NCBI RefSeq assembly: GCF_002958735.1
Contig: NZ_PPGH01000011.1
Span: forward strand, 1 to 36,881
Direction of reading: 5' to 3'
DNA: 36,881 bases
Origin: Chromatium okenii
GTDB taxonomy: Bacteria > Pseudomonadota > Gammaproteobacteria > Chromatiales > Chromatiaceae
The notes beneath the pieces were generated by a model that was not told the DNA's origin, searched no databases, and was given only the letters and a program-made list of their open reading frames with translations. Positions 31,671 to 36,881 of this stretch are shown here, piece after piece. Numbering within the stretch: the stretch's first letter is position 1; the number at the start of each line of letters is the position of its first letter. The position numbers and the translations under genes were made by a program.

Positions 31671-32093
31671 ATGAATCACGATCAAGATTTCTATCAATGG
31701 TCAATGAACTGCGCCGAGCAATTGCGAACGGGTCATCTCGCTGGTTTGGATTTGATCCGTATTGCCGAGGAAATTGAAGATATGGGACGCAGTGAAAAAC
31801 ATGCGCTAGCAAGTCATCTTCGCGTATTGATATTGCATTTATTAAAATGGCGTTATCAACCGGCATTACGCAGCGTGAGTTGGCGGTTATCCATTACAAA
31901 TGCGCGGGATGACATTGCGGAATTGCTTGAAGATAATCCTAGTCTCAATCACCAGCTACCAGAAATAGTCATACGCCGCTATTCGGCAGCGCGGCAAGGC
32001 GCAATACTCGAAACCGGTTTACCGGCTGCAACTTTTCCAACTGATTGCCCGTTTACCATTGCGCAATTGCTGGATTCTGAATACTGGCTTTAA
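31671..32093 (+). CDS. DUF29 family protein
   Basis: 140 residues, intact: DQDFYQWSMNCAEQLRTGHL, then IRIAEEIEDMGRSEKHALAS, HLRVLILHLLKWRYQP and RSVSWRLSITNARDDIAELL, with the C-terminal YSAARQGAILETGLP and FPTDCPFTIAQLLDSEYW. These blocks (D.Y.W......L..G....D...I.EEIE..G..E......L..LL.HLLK) define DUF29, an all-helical family expanded in cyanobacteria and large sulfur bacteria. Function unknown. ATG at 31671, directly after the preceding small gene. Convergent with tatD, 15 bases apart. Confidence 0.88.
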   Translation: MNHDQDFYQWSMNCAEQLRTGHLAGLDLIRIAEEIEDMGRSEKHALASHLRVLILHLLKWRYQPALRSVSWRLSITNARDDIAELLEDNPSLNHQLPEIVIRRYSAARQGAILETGLPAATFPTDCPFTIAQLLDSEYWL

Positions 32094-32108
32094 TTGCGAT
32101 TTGCGCAT

Positions 32109-32923
32109 TCACTGACAACTCAGAAGATAAAAACTCTGCTCAAAGTTAGCGAATGGAACATTAAATAACCGTTGATAATTTCCCGCACAACGGCGGCAAA
32201 TGCTGGCAACGTCATTCCCATGAATATCCGCCAGCACTGCCGCAATCAACGGAAATAAATGCGGTGAATTGGGTTTGCCACGATGCGGCGCTGGCGCTAA
32301 ATACGGCGCGTCGGTTTCGATTAAAATGCGTTCTAATGGAACACGCCGCGCTACTTCGCGCAATGCGTCCGCAGTTTTTGAATGTCACCACGCCCGAAAC
32401 GAAATATAAAATCCTAATTCTAATCCGCGCTCGGCAATCTTCCCAACTATCGGTAAAGCAATGAATTACACCGCCAATCTCGTTGGCGCGTTCCTCAGTT
32501 AAAACACGAATAATGTCAGCTCCCGCATCGCGGTTGTGAATAATCAGCGGTTTGCCGCAAGCTCGCGCTGCGGCAATATGAATGCGAACGTTCATGCTGC
32601 AAGTTAAATCGCCGCTGCTGCGATAATAATCTAATCCCGTTTCGCCAATTGCCACGCAACGCGCCTCGGTCGCTAATTCAACCAATTGGTGCAACTGTTA
32701 CTTGAAACGCCGGCTCATGATTGGGATGAACGCCAACGGAAACTGCGATTTGTGGAAATGGATCAATCAATTGGCGCATTGCTGAATAATGCTCAAGATC
32801 AATTGCGACGCAGAGCATTTGCGTTACTTCTGCCGCAGTGCATTGTGCAATAAAACGGGCAAAATCGCCGTCATACGGTGTGAGATCAATGCGGTCTAAA
32901 TGGCAGTGAGAATCTATTAACAT
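32109..32923 (-). CDS. tatD: TatD family metal-dependent hydrolase (frame breaks)
   Basis: Start ATG 32923: MLIDSHCHLDRIDLTPYDGD carries the metal-binding HxH. VSVGVHPNHEP precedes a break near 32695, then EARCVAIGETGLDYYRSSGD (metal Glu), KPLIIHNRDAGADIIRVLTE and GGVIHCFTDSWE. After breaks near 32440 and 32365, REVARRVPLERILIETDAPY, LAPAPHRGKPNSPHLFPLIA and the end at 32109. About 271 codons. TatD proteins are TIM-barrel DNases or D-aminoacyl-type hydrolases. Placement after pilZ and holB is the gammaproteobacterial order. The symbol could equally be ycfH; family confidence is higher than paralogue confidence. Confidence 0.88.
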
Positions 32924-32942
32924 GGCAGTTCAAAAACTCAAA

Positions 32943-33302
32943 TTACATGGTGTGCGTGGGGCGATCAGAACCGGCTGATCCTGCGAGATAGGCTTCAATT
33001 TTGCGCCGAGCGCCGCCCTTATCTTGTTCACTGAATTGGACTCCAACGCCAATAGAACGATTGCCTTCTGCGCCCGGTGGCGTGATCCAAATGACTTTAC
33101 CAGCACCGGCAATCGGTCGGTTTCATCCATCAATTGCAGCAGCAAAAAGATTTCAATCGCCGAGCTGATAGGATTTGGTGGTCGGAATAAATAAACCCCG
33201 TTTTTAATGTAGGGCATAAACGATAAATACAGTGCGCTTTTATCTTTGATGGCAAAGCTCAAAATACGCTGTTTGACCGCTTAATGAACCGGAATTTGGC
33301 AT
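32943..33302 (-). CDS. pilZ: Type IV pilus protein PilZ (frame breaks)
   Basis: From ATG 33302: MPNSGSLSGQT, shift, ILSFAIKDKSALYLSFMPYI, shift, a hidden glycine/Phe-Ile-Pro segment, then EIFLLLQLMDETDRLPV, shift, a stretch with KVIWITPPGAEG, and the end ...DRPTHTM with TAA at 32943-32945. Total about 119 residues, the PilZ length (118 in P. aeruginosa). The stand-alone PilZ near holB is the pilus-biogenesis type, which lacks the RxxxR c-di-GMP motif; no such motif is seen here. It binds PilB/FimX in known systems. It begins 2 bases after the holB stop, so the genes are coupled. Confidence 0.82.
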
Positions 33303-33304
33303 AT

Positions 33305-34323
33305 TCATTCTTTAAGATTTCCTGTGCACTGTTTAATTTGTGCCCATTCAATTGCTAATGATTCTAAAATAAGCAGCGATTGATATTGGCATTAAGCTGA
33401 GTTCCCGCCTCTAAAATCCGCCGCAATAAACGATGTCCCGCACGGGTGAAATGCGCCCAGCCAGCGCGGCAAAATCGCCCTGATGATCGGGATTATTCAA
33501 TCGCGGCGGCTGCTGCGCGACCATCAGCCGCAGCAGATCGCACAGCCAACCGGCGAGCCAATCCAGCATTTGCGCTGCGCCCTGCGTGTTCCAAATCGCT
33601 GCTTCAGCAACCGGATCGCGGGTTTTGGCGGCAATGGCGAGAAATCCCGTCAGTCGCAAGCGCCGTTGTTCAAGCAGTTCATCGTTGAATTCGGTCAATG
33701 CTCGCAGCGGTGCGCCGTGCGCCAGCCGCAACCGCAAGGTTTGATCGCGTTGCGTGGTGTGACTGCGCAGCCACGCGGCGCGACGGTTTCGGCGGGAATC
33801 GGCACTTTGAGGTGCTGGCAGCGACTGCGAATCGTCGCCGGCAATTGCCCGATTGCTCGCCAATCAAGCATAAAATCGTGCGCCCAGCAGGTTCTTCCAG
33901 TGTTTTCAGTAGCGCATTGGCCGCCGCAGTGTTGAGACGATCTGCGGGATCAATCAACACGATTTTGCGCGGTGCGCGACTTGGCGTGAGCGATTCGTGC
34001 TCAGTGAAAGCGCGAATGGTGTCAATCGTAATGAGATTGGATTTGGCTTCGGGATCAGGACCGAGACGAGTGAGATCGGGATGTGTGCCCGCAGCGAGCA
34101 GATGACAGTCGGCGCAAGTCCCGCAGGGTACGCCGTCATGGTCACAGTGCGGACACAGCAGTGAATGCGCTAACTGCTCGGCAAGCAAGCGTTTTCCGAC
34201 ACCTTGCGGACCGCTAATGAGCAGTCCATGCGCCAGCCGATCTGCGGCGCGAGCGGTTTGTAAACCTGTCCAAATTTCGGTTAACCAAGGTAAAGCAGCA
34301 ACAGAAAGTGCGGGTGTGGTCAT
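33305..34323 (-). CDS. holB: DNA polymerase III delta' subunit (frame breaks)
   Basis: Clamp-loader subunit. Start ATG 34323 (MTTPALSVAALPWLTEIW). LAHGLLISGPQGVGKRLLAE is the Walker A-like loop; CPHCDHDGVPCGTCADCHLL is the four-Cys zinc module; HPDLTRLGPDPEAKSNLITI, IVLIDPADRLNTAAANALLK and TLEEPAGRTILCLIGE follow. After a break near 33860 (hiding the TIRSRCQ motif), the C-terminal helical domain (AAQMLDWLAGWLCDLLRLMV) and further breaks near 33430 and 33380 lead to LILESLAIEWAQIKQCTGNL and a stop at 33305-33307. About 339 codons. tmk, the usual upstream neighbour, is missing; cydD lies divergently instead. Confidence 0.9.
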
Positions 34324-34574
34324 GCGCTGGTCCAGAATTGATTCATTTCGATGTTTAGTTGCAGTTGGAAGCTCAGTATTGGTTCACAATGATAAATCTG
34401 CATTGCGCTCCCGGACTGGTTCCGTATTCTGCTTAGGGCTGCGCGGTTAAAAAAGTTGTCAGTTATCAGTAAGAAACTGTCATTACCGACGATTGAGAAT
34501 TAAATCAATAGTTTGCGTTTCAACTGCGCAGTTCCTACTGTTTTTTATCACCATCGGTATTGGAATCTCTGCGC

Positions 34575-36404
34575 ATGTCCGCGATCACTTGGCTTAAATC
34601 ACAACGCCCACTTGCCGGTCGCGCCCTCGCGCACACCATTTGGCTCAACACATTCAACGGGTTGCTGGCCATCGCGCAAGCATGGTGTTTGGCGTCATTC
34701 TCAACGCGGTGATGTTTGAAGGCGCAGACCTCGTCGCAGTACAACGCTGGCTGCTGAGTTTATTGGGATTGCTGGCAGTACGCGCAGTCATTGTGTGGTT
34801 GGGTGAACGCGCTGCCTTTACTGCGGCAGCCAAAGTGCGAATTCATTTGCGCGATCAAGTGTATCGGCATTTGCAAACGCTCGGTCCAGCGTATCTCGCC
34901 ACCGAACGCAGCGGCGCGTTGGTGGAAACACTCACCAAAGGCATCGATGATCTGGAAGGTTATTACGCCCGTTTTTTGCCGACGATGACCTTGACGATGA
35001 TTTTGCCGCTGGCGCTATTAACCGTCGTGCTGCCGATGGATTGGCTGGCGGGCGCAGTGCTGCTGATTACTGCGCCGATGATTCCGCTGTTTATGATTTT
35101 GATTGGCTCCGGCGCAGAAGTGCGCAATCAGCGCCAGTGGAAGCAGTTGGCGCGAATGAGTGCGCATTTTCTCGATGTCATTCAAGGCTTAACCACGCTC
35201 AAACTGTTTGGCGCCAGCCGCCGCGAAGTCGCAGTTATCGCCAAAATTTCCGATGACTACCGGATCAGCACGATGCAGGTGCTGCGGATCGCGTTTTTAT
35301 CGTCGGCAGTGCTCGAATTTTTCGCCACTGTCGGCATCGCTATCATCGCCGTGTTTATCGGTTTTCGTTTATACGACATGGCGTTACCGGTGCCGCCGTG
35401 GTTCAAAGTGCCACATCAACTTTTTGCACGGGTTATTTGTGCTGATGCTGGCGCCGGAGTTTTACGCGCCGCTGCGCAATCTCGGCACGCAATATCACGC
35501 ACGAATGGCAGCTACGGCAGCAGCGGAACAACTGATTCGCGTGTTAGAGACCAAATCCCCCAACCACCCTGCGCCAACAAATCCCCCAACCCCCTTTGCT
35601 AAAGGGGGCTCTTCAACTCCCCCTTTGCAAAAGATGCTCTTTTGTCTCCCCCTTTGAAAAAGGGGGGCTGGGGGGGATTTCTTCACTCGCCGTGCGTTTC
35701 GAGGCAGTGCATTTCAGTTATGAAGCCGGACGCGATGCGCTGCGCGGGCTGAATTTGGAATTCCCGCTGGGCAACGGATCGCGCTGGTCGGCACTAGCGG
35801 CGCAGGCAAAACCACGATTATCAATCTGCTGCTGGGCTTTTTGACGCCGACGCCGGGCGCATTGTGGTTAACGATCAGGACCTTGCAGAAATTAATCTCG
35901 CGATTGGCGGCAACATCTGGCGTGGGTTCCGCAGCAACCGCGCTTATTTCAAGGCAGCATCGCCGACACATTCGGCTCGGTGCGCAGCTGCGTCATTTGA
36001 TGCAGTGCGCGAAGCAGCGCGGCGGGCGCGGATTGATGCGTTTATTGACGGTTTGCCAGATGGTTATGACAGTGTGGTTGGTGAGCGCGGCGCGGTTTGT
36101 CTGGCGGACAGATTCAACGGATTGCGCTGGCGCGGGCATTTGTGCGCGATGCGCCGCTGGTGATTCTCGACGAAGCGACCGCCAATTTGATCCCGAAAGT
36201 GAACGGCTGGTGCAGGAAAGTATCGACGAGCTGGCGCAGGGACGGACGTTGTTGGTGATTGCGCATCGGCTGGCAACGGTGCGCCGAGCAGATCAAATTT
36301 TGGTGTTAGATCAAGGACAAAATTGTAGAACAAGGCACTCATGTCAGCCTCGCTGCTGCGGCGGACGTTATGCCCGTATGATTGCCGCAGATCGGGGACA
36401 TTGA
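34575..36404 (+). CDS. cydD: Thiol-reductant ABC exporter subunit CydD (frame breaks, repeat in linker)
   Basis: Start ATG 34575: [35 protein letters not shown], shift near 34690, then [59 protein letters not shown] and [20 protein letters not shown]; after a shift near 35440, [20 protein letters not shown]. These are CydD transmembrane-domain blocks. A palindromic repeat forms the linker. The ATPase follows with more shifts: [11 protein letters not shown], Walker [16 protein letters not shown]-type [13 protein letters not shown], a broken LSGGQ signature, VILDEAT (Walker B) and [18 protein letters not shown]. The end is at 36404. CydD pairs with CydC to export glutathione/cysteine for cytochrome bd assembly; cydC would be expected next, but an IS607 element is there. 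Confidence 0.85.
35553..35680. repeat. C/G-run palindromic repeat inserted in the cydD linker
   Basis: AAATCCCCCAACCCCCTTTG at 35579 and, inverted at the other end, AAAGGGGGGCTGGGGGGGAT up to 35680 are the outer arms. Inside lie CTAAAGGGGGCTC and two CTCCCCCTTTG units, so the unit can fold on itself in several ways. A partial extra copy, AAATCCCCCAACC, sits at 35553. The repeat lies exactly between the membrane and ATPase domains of cydD, and most of its length is open in the coding direction ([18 protein letters not shown], then [12 protein letters not shown]), apart from one base that shifts frame. The pattern is like dispersed intergenic palindromes of some cyanobacteria and sulfur bacteria. 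Confidence 0.8.
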
Positions 36405-36409
36405 GGTTA

Positions 36410-36435
36410 CAACATAGTAAACGATATGCTATGTT
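36410..36435. repeat. 7-bp inverted repeat before the IS607 transposase
   Basis: AACATAG (36410-36416) and CTATGTT (36429-36435) flank 12 bases. It starts 5 bases after the cydD stop and about 40 bases before the transposase ATG. It could be part of the left end of the IS607-type element or its promoter operator. The true IS boundary cannot be fixed here. Confidence 0.35.
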
Positions 36436-36477
36436 TTTATTGAGTAATGTTAATGATTGCTTATGGCATGAAAACCC

Positions 36478-36881
36478 ATGTACATTCCAAGTAGAGAAGC
36501 TGCTAAACGACTTGGCTGCCATCCCTGTACGCTCAGAAAATGGGCAGATGCTGGCAAAATTCCCCACATTCGCACCAGCAGCGGACAGCGCCGCTACGAA
36601 TGTTGATGCTTATCTCCGCATCCAACCCCAGCGCGTAGTCATTAGCTATTGCCGCGTTTCTTCATTCAAACAGCGCGATGATCTCGACCGCCAAGTTCAA
36701 TTCATACGCAATCAATATCCACAAGCAGAGATCATTAAGGATATTGGTAGTGGACTCAATTTCAAACGCAAAGGACTTAAAGTTATTTTGGAACGCGCAA
36801 TGCGCGGCGATTGCATTCAACTTGTGGTTGCCCCACCGTGACCGACTGGCAAGATTTGGCTGCGAACTCATTCAACAGGTT
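36478..36881 (+). CDS. IS607 family transposase TnpA (serine recombinase), 5' part, two frame breaks
   Basis: ATG 36478: MYIPSREAAKRLGCHPCTLR, KWADAGKIPHIRTSSGQRRY is a MerR-like DNA-binding head. After a shift near 36595 come VDAYLRIQPQ and the serine recombinase domain VVISYCRVSSFKQRDDLDRQ (catalytic Ser in the RVSS motif), VQFIRNQYPQAEIIKDIGSG and LKVILERAMRGDCIQLVVA. One extra C in CCCC at 36833-36836 then gives HRDRLARFGCELIQQ up to the window edge. HTH first, recombinase second, is the IS607 TnpA order. The second IS607 gene, tnpB, would lie beyond the window. It directly follows cydD, where cydC is expected. Confidence 0.88.

Noticed and set aside
35553..35680. CRISPR array
   Set aside because: Repeats are inverted and unevenly spaced with no unique spacers of constant length; no cas genes in the window.

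Overview
The window looks like chromosomal DNA of a gammaproteobacterium. Two gene orders support this: recA-recX-alaS-lysC-csrA-tRNA-Ser (19796 down to 13838, minus strand) and holB-pilZ-tatD (34323 down to 32109, minus strand). Both are the order known from Pseudomonas and relatives. DUF29, HicB, hox-type diaphorase genes, several IS families and a G/C-run palindromic repeat would fit a sulfur-oxidising or Thiotrichales/Chromatiales-like lineage, but the genus cannot be fixed from sequence reading alone.

Layout. 1-2352: the 3' part of exonuclease III, a DUF2750 gene, and a GT2-GtrA fusion glycosyltransferase. 2406-3302: argB. 3395-7211: a tight four-gene operon with TPP-dependent 2-oxoacid dehydrogenase E1 alpha, E1 beta, a lipoyl/E3-binding/PglD-type acyltransferase fusion, and a TylF-like methyltransferase. 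This is the most unusual content of the window. 7221-9050: an orphan HicB-like gene and an HsdR-N-like nuclease gene split by an 890-bp IS630-type element. 9196-13541: ppdK and ahcY; ahcY has an S-adenosylhomocysteine riboswitch in its leader. 13801-19796: tRNA-Ser(GCU) with its terminator, csrA, lysC, alaS, recX and recA. 20143-20955: a decayed IS1-type element. 20984-28996: a minus-strand polysaccharide cluster of eight genes, several linked by 4-nt ATGA overlaps (large membrane protein, GT2, PglD-like acyltransferase, PLP enzyme, WbqC, GtrA, membrane protein, WecE). 29217-31316: hoxE and hoxF without the rest of a hox operon. 31343-32093: two small accessory genes. 32109-34323: tatD, pilZ and holB. 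34575-36404: cydD, carrying a palindromic repeat in its linker. 36478-end: the start of an IS607-type transposase.

A dominant technical feature is the large number of single-base frame breaks. They occur in ppdK, ahcY, csrA, lysC, alaS, recX, recA, wecE, hoxE, hoxF, tatD, pilZ, holB and cydD. The intact protein can be read across neighbouring frames in every case, and many of these genes are essential, so most breaks are best read as sequencing or assembly indels. The 1231-7211 stretch and 23358-27079 are free of them. The IS1 copy is different: it carries nonsense and catalytic-site substitutions and is probably truly dead.

How the genes may work together: the E1/lipoyl/acyltransferase operon could decarboxylate a 2-oxoacid and pass the acyl group from lipoamide straight to a sugar amine or hydroxyl, with the methyltransferase making a further modification. 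The later cluster supplies a WecE aminotransferase, a second PglD-like acyltransferase and polyprenyl-phosphate glycosyltransferases. A link between the two loci is inference.
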